Below are positions 1 to 5,428 of a stretch of DNA of 5,475 nucleotides, in pieces. The DNA lies in assembly GCA_964394585.1 (NCBI GenBank), contig CAYMYI010000188.1, positions 1 through 5,475 of the forward strand. The letters run 5' to 3'. Positions within the stretch are counted from its first letter, which is position 1. Every line of letters begins with the position of its first letter. This stretch comes from CAYUJH01 sp964394585. Its GTDB lineage: Bacteria > Bacteroidota > Bacteroidia > Cytophagales > Flammeovirgaceae. The notes beneath the pieces were generated by a model, which had not been told where the DNA came from, did not search any database, and worked only from the letters and a program-made list of their open reading frames with translations. A program made the position numbers and the translations under genes.

Positions 1-1071
1 GAGCCATACCGCAATGAGTGGGACGACAAAGAAATATTCCCGATAGAGGTATTTAAAAAACTAGGCGAACTAGGACTAATGGGGGTATTAGTGCCCGAAC
101 AATATGGAGGTTCTGGTTTCGGATATTCAGAATATGTAACGGCAATTGCCGGATTGGCACATTTTGATCCGGGGATTGCTCTTTCTATGGCAGCACACAA
201 CTCGCTTTGTACGGGGCATATTTTACAGTTTGGAAATGAGACACAAAAGCAAAAGTGGTTGCCCAAATTGGCTACGGCTGAGTGGCTGGGAGCTTGGGGG
301 CTTACTGAGCCAAACACCGGCTCTGATGCTGGTAATATGCGCACAACAGCTCGCTTAGAAGGAGACGAGTGGGTGATTAATGGCGCAAAAAACTTTATAA
401 CCCATGGGAAAAGTGGCAACATTGCGGTGGTAATTGCCCGAACCGGAGAAGTAGGTGATTCGCACGGTATGACTGCCTTTGTCATCGAGAAAGGAACCGA
501 AGGGTTTTATGCTGGCAGAAAAGAAACAAAGTTGGGCATGCGCACTTCTGAAACTACAGAGTTGATTTTTGATAATTGCCGTGTGCCTAAAGAAAATGTG
601 TTAGGCGAAGTAGGCGAAGGGTTTATCCAATCGATGAAAGTATTGGATGGCGGGCGTATTTCCATTGCTGCGTTAAGCTTGGGGATTGCCGAAGGAGCCT
701 ACCAACATGCCTTAGCTTATTCAAAAGAACGTCATCAGTTCAACAAACCCATTGCTTCGTTCCAGGCGATTTCGTTTAAACTTGCCGATATGGCTACCGA
801 AATCGAAGCGGCTCGGTTGCTCACCTTCCAAGCGGCTGAATTGAAACAAGCCGGTAAGAAAGTAACGGAAAAATCGGCAATGGCGAAATACTATGCTTCG
901 GAAGTAGCTTCCAAAGTAGCGAATGAAGCCGTTCAGATTTTTGGAGGATATGGCTTTACGAAAGATTATCCGGTAGAGAAATTTTATCGCGATGTTAAAC
1001 TTTGCACGATAGGAGAAGGTACGAGCGAAATTCAAAAGCTGGTAATCTCTCGTGAGATTTTAAAGAAATAA
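1..1071 (+). CDS. acyl-CoA dehydrogenase, 5' end missing
   Basis: FAD-dependent acyl-CoA dehydrogenase, which introduces the alpha-beta double bond in an acyl-CoA thioester and passes electrons to electron-transfer flavoprotein; cytosolic, fatty acid or branched-chain acid breakdown. The frame is open to base 1, giving 356 residues. Family members run about 380, so roughly 25 N-terminal residues lie outside the window and the ATG at 79 is an internal methionine. Visible signatures, numbered from the first codon: the FAD/substrate motif WGLTEPNTGSDAG at 99-111, the FAD-side KNFITHG at 130-136, ERHQFNKPIASFQ at 243-255, QIFGGYGFTKDYPVEKF at 312-328, and GEGTSEIQ at 338-345, where E339 sits at the catalytic base position of short- and medium-chain enzymes. 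All key motifs are intact. Chain-length specificity cannot be read from sequence alone. The gene ends in TAA 27 bases before a strong terminator and converges with the next gene. Confidence 0.97.
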   Translation, partial: EPYRNEWDDKEIFPIEVFKKLGELGLMGVLVPEQYGGSGFGYSEYVTAIAGLAHFDPGIALSMAAHNSLCTGHILQFGNETQKQKWLPKLATAEWLGAWGLTEPNTGSDAGNMRTTARLEGDEWVINGAKNFITHGKSGNIAVVIARTGEVGDSHGMTAFVIEKGTEGFYAGRKETKLGMRTSETTELIFDNCRVPKENVLGEVGEGFIQSMKVLDGGRISIAALSLGIAEGAYQHALAYSKERHQFNKPIASFQAISFKLADMATEIEAARLLTFQAAELKQAGKKVTEKSAMAKYYASEVASKVANEAVQIFGGYGFTKDYPVEKFYRDVKLCTIGEGTSEIQKLVISREILKK

Positions 1072-1097
1072 ATATCCTGTACATAGCACACCAATAT

Positions 1098-1130
1098 GGC
1101 TTCTTTCACTATCGGAAAGAAGCCTTTTTT
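1098..1130 (+). terminator. Rho-independent terminator of the acyl-CoA dehydrogenase gene
   Basis: A perfect 10-bp inverted repeat, ggcttctttc (1098-1107) and gaaagaagcc (1115-1124), encloses a 7-base loop and is followed directly by six T (1125-1130). It lies 27 bases after the acyl-CoA dehydrogenase stop and 7 bases before the stop codon of the convergent gene. No matching T-tract exists for transcripts coming from the other strand, so it should act mainly on plus-strand transcription. Confidence 0.92.
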
Positions 1131-1137
1131 GTTTCTT

Positions 1138-1902
1138 CTAGAAGCCAATCTCAATGCCGCCTTCAAAACCTCCACTAGCATCTACGCCAGTATCTATACT
1201 CTCCACAGCGACACTCATAGCGGCGAGCGATGTTTCAACTAATAAAAAGAACGCAATAAAATCGATTTCGGATAAATCGGTATACATACTAATCTGTTTG
1301 CGGAAGCCTTCGTCTAGGGTGTTTAATATTTGAAAATCGAAGTTATCGAGTAAGAATACGTTCCCGCCAAGGCGCTTAATGAGTTCGGTTGCTTGTTGAG
1401 GTTCTTTTTCGATAAGTTCAGGCAGTTGAGTTTGCAAATCTTCAATAGCTTCTTCCACGGCTTTTTTCATTTCTTTTCCTTCGGGGGTAAGGGAAAGGAT
1501 ATTCATAAACCGATACCACCAACCGTTTTTAAACCCTTTAGCCACCATGGGGCTTGTTCGCAGAAGGGCAATAAAGTTTTTTCGTTGCCTGTCTAACCGG
1601 TTGACTGCTTCTCGAATCAATCCTTTTAACGAAATACTAAGAGTGTCATTTCTTAGGTAAGGAGCAAGAAAAGGCGTTTCATGTGGGTGGTATTCTTTTT
1701 CGTTAAACCTGCTTCCAATTTCTATGAAGATATTTTCAGCGGTTGCTTCCGCTTCTTCATGTTCCGGAGTGTCGGCAATTTGCAGTACTTGCCGCACAAT
1801 CAGGTCCATAAAAGTGACCTTGCAGAGTTCTTTAAGGGAAGCTTTATCCAAATTGCGAAGAAGTAAAACTTCTGCAGGGGTAAGTTGCGTGAGAATTTCC
1901 AT
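1138..1902 (-). CDS. hypothetical protein, alpha-helical, possible winged-helix segments
   Basis: I do not recognise this 254-residue protein. It is intact, from ATG at 1902-1900 to TAG at 1140-1138, with no signal peptide or membrane segment at the N-terminus. The composition suggests mostly charged helices. Residues 5-42 (LTPAEVLLLRNLDKASLKEL onward) resemble the opening helices of winged-helix-type folds, and residues 137-150 (SLTPEGKEMKKAVE) resemble the LTxEG turn common after a wing. Two adjacent tryptophans occur at 128-129 (NGWWYRF). Residues 212-228 are hydrophobic (EIDFIAFFLLVETSLAA) and could be a buried helix. The tail (241-254) is glycine-rich, GGFEGGIEIGF. It is transcribed divergently from the di-iron protein gene, with 155 bases between the starts, and converges with acyl-CoA dehydrogenase. 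No Shine-Dalgarno sequence is seen; the start follows a run of A, as is common in Bacteroidota. Coding status is likely; function unknown. Confidence 0.85.
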   Translation of the reverse strand: MEILTQLTPAEVLLLRNLDKASLKELCKVTFMDLIVRQVLQIADTPEHEEAEATAENIFIEIGSRFNEKEYHPHETPFLAPYLRNDTLSISLKGLIREAVNRLDRQRKNFIALLRTSPMVAKGFKNGWWYRFMNILSLTPEGKEMKKAVEEAIEDLQTQLPELIEKEPQQATELIKRLGGNVFLLDNFDFQILNTLDEGFRKQISMYTDLSEIDFIAFFLLVETSLAAMSVAVESIDTGVDASGGFEGGIEIGF

Positions 1903-1974
1903 AGTTTTTTTATAATAATACCAAAGGTTAGTAGAGTTTAGAAGAAAATTCTTACAGAGAAAGGGATTTTCATG

Positions 1975-2002
1975 TTGGCATAGATTTGTATATTTATATT
2001 TG
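1975..2002 (+). promoter_or_regulatory. candidate Bacteroidota promoter (TTG-N17-TATATTTG)
   Basis: A TTG at 1975-1977 is separated by 17 bases from TATATTTG at 1995-2002, fitting the TTG-N17-23-TAnnTTTG pattern of the primary sigma factor of Flavobacterium relatives. It lies 55 bases before the ATG of the di-iron protein gene. Two more TAnnTTTG words occur nearby, TAGATTTG at 1981-1988 and TATATTTG at 2036-2043, but neither has a TTG at suitable distance. In such AT-rich DNA some matches are expected by chance. Confidence 0.4.
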
Positions 2003-2057
2003 TGTTTACTTTTTCAGCTAACAGCTTATAGGCGATATATTTGGTTTAGTATATTCT

Positions 2058-2819
2058 ATGGAAATTAACTTAGCACATAAAACGCTTGCCTCATTGGCAT
2101 CGGAAAATTACCAATTCGCTTCGGTATTGCATTCTTTTGGGATTGCCTTTTACCAAACGCCAGAAGCTACTTTGCAAGGTACTTGCCAACAGCGAAAGCT
2201 TGATTTGCAGAAAGTCATCGAGCGGCTACTGGCAGTGAACACCGCTCAAGAGATGCCTGACTTTGCGATTATGAAGAAAGCATCTTTGCAAAACCTTATT
2301 CATTATTTAAAACAAACACACCGAACATTTATACGCTCTAGGCTACCTTACATGGCAAAACTCATTGCCGATATACGCCCTGAATATTTTGATGCACCGG
2401 AAATCGCTCAAGACCTGAAAATTATTTTCCCTCTGTTTGCCGAAGACTTCATTCACCACATTCACGAGGAAGAAGACACCACATTCGAATATATTCAGCA
2501 GTTAGTTGCTGCCGATACCGAACTACATTTCGATATAGCCAAACTGTTTTTTTCGATGCGGGGCTACTCGTTGGCCGATGTGTCGGAATCGCACGCTTGC
2601 GAAGACGATGAAATGTTGGGAATCCGACAGCTTACCCACCAATACGCTATTTCAGAGTCTACAGGTGTGTACACGCGGGTGGTGTATTCAGAGTTAAAAG
2701 CATTTGAGGCGGTTTTGCAAGAGCACTCTCGCATTGAAAATGAGATTTTGTTCCCCAAGGCGTTGTCGCTCGAACAAAAATTGAAGCTGAAGGTGGTTGC
2801 TCGCGCAAAGCTGAATTAA
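2058..2819 (+). CDS. hemerythrin-domain / RIC-like di-iron protein with degenerate N-terminal domain
   Basis: A 253-residue cytosolic protein related to the RIC family (YtfE/ScdA), di-iron proteins tied to repair of iron-sulfur clusters after nitrosative or oxidative stress. Residues 7-60 align with the ScdA_N/DUF542 domain, but its usual CCGG stretch is replaced by FYQTPE (31-36), leaving only C43. Residues 75-240 form the HHE four-helix domain. Likely iron ligands are H88 (THRTF), H133 or H134 with E137/E138 (FIHHIHEEED), H179 (ESHACED) and H223 with E227 (HSRIENEILFPKAL). The H179-H223 spacing of 44 equals H160-H204 of E. coli YtfE. The segment between the second and third ligands is longer than in YtfE. 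The start at 2058 has no Shine-Dalgarno sequence. It is first in a two-gene unit, eight bases ahead of the DUF2851 gene. The family call is firm; iron-sulfur repair is an inference weakened by the lost cysteines. Oxygen or nitric oxide sensing or carriage are alternatives. Confidence 0.88.
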   Translation: MEINLAHKTLASLASENYQFASVLHSFGIAFYQTPEATLQGTCQQRKLDLQKVIERLLAVNTAQEMPDFAIMKKASLQNLIHYLKQTHRTFIRSRLPYMAKLIADIRPEYFDAPEIAQDLKIIFPLFAEDFIHHIHEEEDTTFEYIQQLVAADTELHFDIAKLFFSMRGYSLADVSESHACEDDEMLGIRQLTHQYAISESTGVYTRVVYSELKAFEAVLQEHSRIENEILFPKALSLEQKLKLKVVARAKLN

Positions 2820-2827
2820 TACTACCT

Positions 2828-4120
2828 ATGTTGCCTAAAGAGGACTTCCTACACGTAGTTTGGCAATTGCAATATTTCAATGCACCGGCTCTAAAAACCG
2901 TCAGTGGAGAGCCCATTACGATTCTACACGCCGGTATGCTCAATACGAATGCTGGTCCCGATTTTAGCGAGGCGGTTATCCGCATTGGCGAAATCCAGTG
3001 GGCAGGGCAAATTGAAATGCATGTAACTGCTTCGGATTGGTATAGGCACCAGCACGACCAAGACTCCGCCTATGAAAACGTGATTTTACATGTGGTATGG
3101 AATGCCGATTGCATTGTGAAACGAGCCGATGGCTCGGAAATCCCAACAATATCAATTAAAAACAGCGTGCCGTTGAGTCTGCTTGAGCAGTATATAACAT
3201 TGCAAAATAGCACGTATAAAATCCCCTGCCGCGATTCCTTGCCGAACGTTCCACGCCTTACATTACTTTCTATGCTCGATGCCACACTGAGTAGCAGGTT
3301 GGAGCGGAAAGCGTCGGAAATTTTAGCGATGCAACAAGAAAATAAAGGCGATTGGGAGCAAACGGCTTACCAAGTACTGTGTCGAAATTTGGGGTTTAAG
3401 GTTAATGCTGATCCTTTTGAGGCGCTCGCCAAGGAACTACCTCTCAAAATTCTGCAAAAACATGCCGACCAGCCCATTCAAGTGGAGGCTCTTTTGTTTG
3501 GACAAGCCGGATTCTTAGAAGGTAACTTTGAAGACTCCTATCTTATAAAACTACAAGCAGAACATACGTTTCTACAAAAAAAATATCGGTTAGAAGAAAG
3601 TCAGCTTACCCTTCACCGCTGGAAATTTCTACGGATGCGCCCTGCAAACTTTCCAACGGTACGCTTGGCGCAGCTTGCTGCGTTAGTACAAAGCAGGCAT
3701 TTTCTCTTTTCTACAGTGTTACAGTCAGACGATGTGAGAACCATCCAATCGTACTTTCAGAGGATACCTACACCCTACTGGCAGACACACTATTACCCAG
3801 AAAAACCTTCAAAAAGGACTATCGGGGCTTTAGGCAAGCAAAGCCTAGATAATCTGCTCATTAACACGGTAGCACCGTTGCTTATGGCGGTAGGGATTTA
3901 CCAACAAAATGAGGGCTTGAAACAGCGAGCCACGCAGCTTTTAGAGCATGTGAAGCCAGAAACAAATAAGTTCACTAAACTTTGGGAAGCCGAAGGGGTT
4001 TCCCTAAACTCTGCTTTCGATACGCAAGCAGCCTTAGAGCTTATGCAGCAATATTGCTTAAAAAAGCGCTGCATGTATTGTAAGATAGGAGCAAAGCTTC
4101 TCTCACAGCAACAGCGTTAA
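2828..4120 (+). CDS. DUF2851 family protein, PD-(D/E)XK-like N-terminal signature
   Basis: A 430-residue protein that I recognise as DUF2851, a family of unknown function found mainly in Bacteroidota; the length is normal for it. The conserved N-terminal block is complete: EDFLHVVWQLQYF (5-17), SGEPITILHAG (26-36), NAGPDFSEAVIRIG (41-54), WAGQIEMHVTASDWYRH (58-74) and the histidine-containing VILHVVW (85-91). The order GPDF (43-46) then EMH (63-65) resembles the PD...E-x-K core of restriction-type nucleases, with H in place of K; a nuclease fold is my inference, not an established function. The C-terminus carries a cysteine cluster, C410, C415 and C418 (CLKKRCMYCKIG), suggestive of metal binding. 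No signal peptide or membrane helix is seen, so it is probably cytosolic. The ATG lies eight bases after the previous stop, implying co-transcription with the di-iron protein gene. The family call is strong; the role is unknown. Confidence 0.93.
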   Translation: MLPKEDFLHVVWQLQYFNAPALKTVSGEPITILHAGMLNTNAGPDFSEAVIRIGEIQWAGQIEMHVTASDWYRHQHDQDSAYENVILHVVWNADCIVKRADGSEIPTISIKNSVPLSLLEQYITLQNSTYKIPCRDSLPNVPRLTLLSMLDATLSSRLERKASEILAMQQENKGDWEQTAYQVLCRNLGFKVNADPFEALAKELPLKILQKHADQPIQVEALLFGQAGFLEGNFEDSYLIKLQAEHTFLQKKYRLEESQLTLHRWKFLRMRPANFPTVRLAQLAALVQSRHFLFSTVLQSDDVRTIQSYFQRIPTPYWQTHYYPEKPSKRTIGALGKQSLDNLLINTVAPLLMAVGIYQQNEGLKQRATQLLEHVKPETNKFTKLWEAEGVSLNSAFDTQAALELMQQYCLKKRCMYCKIGAKLLSQQQR

Positions 4121-4356
4121 ATGTACTTCTCGAAAGGTATTAAGATGGATGGGTTCAGAGCAAGTCCCCATTTTAAAAACAATGTGCAAAAGTATTTTTT
4201 TTAGGTAGAGATGACGGATAGTCTGCCCTAGGGCAAGTTCCCATTTTTTTCTGTGATAACTTTTAAATTTTTTTTGTGAAAATCCGAATGTTATCAAGAC
4301 TTTGATCAAAAGTGGTCAGATAAGCGTATTTTACTAACTTTCATTTCTCTGTTTTT
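4121..4356. other. AT-rich intergenic region, no gene seen
   Basis: I see no convincing gene between the DUF2851 stop and the leader repeat. The region holds several small symmetrical words: TGCCCTAGGGCA (4224-4235, 12-bp perfect palindrome), TTTGATCAAA (4301-4310, 10-bp palindrome), and a 7-bp inverted pair TGATAAC (4254-4260) / GTTATCA (4290-4296). A 5-bp hairpin ATGGG (4149-4153) / CCCAT (4167-4171) followed by only three T is a weak terminator candidate for the upstream operon. No TTG-N17-23-TAnnTTTG promoter was found for the downstream nuclease gene; TAACTTTC at 4335-4342 is the nearest match, without a partner. Confidence 0.5.
4160..4247 (+). repeat. short direct repeat pair gcaagtYcccatttt
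   Basis: The 15-base word gcaagtccccatttt (4160-4174) recurs as gcaagttcccatttt (4233-4247) with one mismatch, 73 bases apart. Both copies are followed by A/T-rich runs. It could be a small regulatory repeat or a relic of a local duplication. Its length is close to what may arise by chance, so the call is modest. Confidence 0.35.
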
Positions 4357-4414
4357 AACCTCACCACTTCACACTGAACAAGAAGCTAGTACTATGCAAT
4401 TGCTTGTGCGGCAG
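4357..4414 (+). repeat. leader direct repeat, copy A (upstream of the Rpn-like nuclease gene)
   Basis: This 58-base segment, starting aacctcacca and ending tgcggcag, matches 5371-5428 without gaps at a constant offset of 1014 bases. It differs at five positions (4367, 4393, 4400, 4403, 4406), so 53 of 58 bases agree. It contains an ATG at 4394 and ends 53 bases before the preferred nuclease start. The two copies flank the complete nuclease gene as direct repeats. Confidence 0.93.
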
Positions 4415-4441
4415 TTATGTATTTTGTTTACTCGGTGGTAG
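4394..4441 (+). other. possible 15-codon upstream reading frame (MQLLVRQLCILFTRW)
   Basis: From the ATG inside leader copy A a short frame reads MQLLVRQLCILFTRW and stops at TAG 4439-4441, 26 bases before the preferred nuclease start. It is out of frame with the nuclease. The equivalent ATG in leader copy B (5408) opens a longer frame fused to the nuclease C-terminal domain, beginning MQLFLRQMLVLARL, so the two peptides look alike at their start. It may be a leader peptide, or the decayed beginning of an older C-terminal fragment. No ribosome binding site is evident, and translation is unproven. Confidence 0.25.
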
Positions 4442-4467
4442 ATTTTGCACCGTTGTTATCTTTGCGG

Positions 4468-5328
4468 ATGCTACCGAAGAAAAAGAAAACCGCTGCTCAA
4501 TCGTACGATAAAATCCTCAAGGAAAATATCGGGCAGATTTTTCTGCCCCTTACTGAAAAGCAGTTAGGCATTCGGATACGAACAAGCGAAGAACTCAAGG
4601 ATAAACTGCAAACGACCTTGGAACGAGAAGCAGATTTTCTTCGCATCATCACCACGCAGGAAGGGGAAGTTTTCATCTTACACCTCGAGTTTCAGACCAC
4701 CGATGAGTCAAAGATGGTATATCGAATGCAAGAGTACCATGCTATCTTGCAGAAAAAGTACGGTCTTCCTGTGAGGCAACTTGTCTACTATTTAGGGGAA
4801 AAGCCTACAAAAATGCGCTCTCGCCTTGAACCCACAGAAGTGTACCGAGGATTTAAGCTACTTTCATTTCATCAAGTGGCTCATCAAGAGTTTATCGTTT
4901 CCCAAGTTCCTGAGGAGATTATGTTAGCACTACTTGCCGACTTTGGAGAGGATACGGCTGAAGACGTTATTCGCAAAGTTCTCGAGCGTTTATTGCAACT
5001 AAAAACCAATCCCACAATGTTAGAAAAATATCTGCGGCAGATGCTAGTTTTGGCTCGGCTGCGGGAGAATTTAAATGAAACTTTAGATAAACAAATAACG
5101 GCTATGGCGCTCACCTACGACATCGAAAAAGACCGCTTATATCAGCAAGGTATGGCGAAAGGAATCGAAAAGGGAATCGAGCAGGGAATCGAAAAGGGAG
5201 AATATCAAAAGGCAGTGATGACCGCCCAAAAATGCTTACTCAAAGGCATGACTATAATGGATACGGCAGAAATTACAGAACTTTCGATAGAAGAAGTGCA
5301 AGCCATTGCCAAGCGACTTAAGCAGTAG
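4468..5328 (+). CDS. Rpn/PDDEXK_2-family nuclease (recombination-promoting nuclease / putative transposase group)
   Basis: A 286-residue protein of the PD-(D/E)XK group that includes E. coli Rpn DNA endonucleases, linked to RecA-independent recombination and phage defence. The N-terminus MLPKKKKTAAQSYDKILKEN is typical of these proteins, so I prefer 4468; the in-frame ATG at 4417 would add 17 hydrophobic residues. Catalytic core: D56 (READFL), E74 and Q76 (LHLEFQT), with Q in the usual lysine position as is common in this family, then R86 and Y90 (YRMQEYHAIL). Residues about 155-215 are helical, including YLRQMLVLARLREN. A low-complexity linker of GxxK repeats follows (GMAKGIEKGIEQGIEKG, 228-244). 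The end (about 248-286) has a short helical domain with LKGMTIMDTAEITELSIEEV, resembling a helix-turn-helix. In-frame methionines at 192, 213 and 229 could start C-terminal products. The gene is flanked by leader repeats and followed by a copy of its own 3' part. It appears intact; activity is inferred. Confidence 0.87.
   Translation: MLPKKKKTAAQSYDKILKENIGQIFLPLTEKQLGIRIRTSEELKDKLQTTLEREADFLRIITTQEGEVFILHLEFQTTDESKMVYRMQEYHAILQKKYGLPVRQLVYYLGEKPTKMRSRLEPTEVYRGFKLLSFHQVAHQEFIVSQVPEEIMLALLADFGEDTAEDVIRKVLERLLQLKTNPTMLEKYLRQMLVLARLRENLNETLDKQITAMALTYDIEKDRLYQQGMAKGIEKGIEQGIEKGEYQKAVMTAQKCLLKGMTIMDTAEITELSIEEVQAIAKRLKQ
5033..5087 (+). repeat. source segment duplicated exactly at the right end of the window
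   Basis: These 55 bases, tgcggcag plus the coding bases for residues from M192 (MLVLARLREN), are identical to 5421-5475, where the window ends; the match may continue beyond. The first eight bases, tgcggcag, also occur at the end of leader copy A (4407-4414) and mark the junction of the rearranged copy. Confidence 0.95.
5161..5196 (+). repeat. three 12-bp tandem repeats encoding GIEK/GIEQ/GIEK
   Basis: Units ggaatcgaaaag (5161-5172), ggaatcgagcag (5173-5184) and ggaatcgaaaag (5185-5196) encode GIEK, GIEQ and GIEK. They are preceded by a related GMAK and followed by GEYQ. Such charged repeats before the C-terminal helix-turn-helix-like segment are common in this nuclease family. Unit gain or loss would stay in frame and change only linker length. 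Confidence 0.9.
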
Positions 5329-5334
5329 GAAATA

Positions 5335-5364
5335 GCTTGAGGACATGTTACCCTCTTGCGTTTT
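5335..5364 (+). terminator. weak candidate terminator after the nuclease gene
   Basis: Seven bases after the stop codon, GAGG (5339-5342) can pair with CCTC (5352-5355). A TT/TT internal mismatch and a further GC/GC pairing (5335-5336 with 5358-5359) extend the stem. The loop has nine bases, and gttttcgttt follows. The stem is short and interrupted, so it would be a weak terminator that might allow read-through into the downstream fragment. Confidence 0.3.
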
Positions 5365-5370
5365 CGTTTA

Positions 5371-5428
5371 AACCTCACCAGTTCACACTGAACAAGAAGC
5401 TAGTACCATGCAACTGTTTTTGCGGCAG
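5371..5428 (+). repeat. leader direct repeat, copy B
   Basis: Second copy of the 58-base leader found at 4357-4414 (53 of 58 identical, no gaps). It begins 42 bases after the nuclease stop. Its last eight bases, tgcggcag, are shared with the gene-internal segment at 5033-5040; from 5429 on the sequence follows the gene interior instead of the leader. Confidence 0.93.

Noticed and set aside
79..1071. Acyl-CoA dehydrogenase starting at ATG 79
   Set aside because: The frame is open to base 1 and the preceding 26 residues continue the family fold, so this methionine is internal and the gene is truncated by the window.
1138..1902. Assignment of the minus-strand protein to the GPP34 (Golgi phosphoprotein 3-like) family
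   Set aside because: Only the first helices look vaguely similar; the rest does not fit, so no family is claimed.
1922..1931. TAACCTTTG on the minus strand as promoter for the hypothetical gene
   Set aside because: The spacer between TA and TTTG is three bases, not two, and no TTG lies at suitable distance.
2659..2985. Minus-strand open frame of 108 codons opposite the di-iron protein and DUF2851 genes
   Set aside because: It lies wholly opposite two well-supported genes across their junction and has no recognisable features; a shadow frame.
4103..4309. Minus-strand open frame of 68 codons in the intergenic region
   Set aside because: It overlaps the end of the DUF2851 gene, has a low-complexity lysine-rich content from A/T runs, and shows no recognisable domain.
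4301..4310. TTTGATCAAA as an FNR/CRP-like operator
   Set aside because: A 10-bp palindrome in AT-rich DNA is not rare, and the canonical FNR site (TTGAT-N4-ATCAA) has a four-base spacer that is absent here.
4417..4467. Extending the nuclease to the upstream in-frame ATG at 4417
   Set aside because: The added residues MYFVYSVVDFAPLLSLR do not resemble family N-termini, while MLPKKKKTAAQSYDKIL does, so 4468 is preferred. The upstream start cannot be fully excluded.
4357..5428. Insertion sequence or transposon ending at the leader repeats
   Set aside because: The repeats are direct, long and diverged, no terminal inverted repeats or target duplications were seen, and the downstream copy is better explained as a deleted tandem duplicate.
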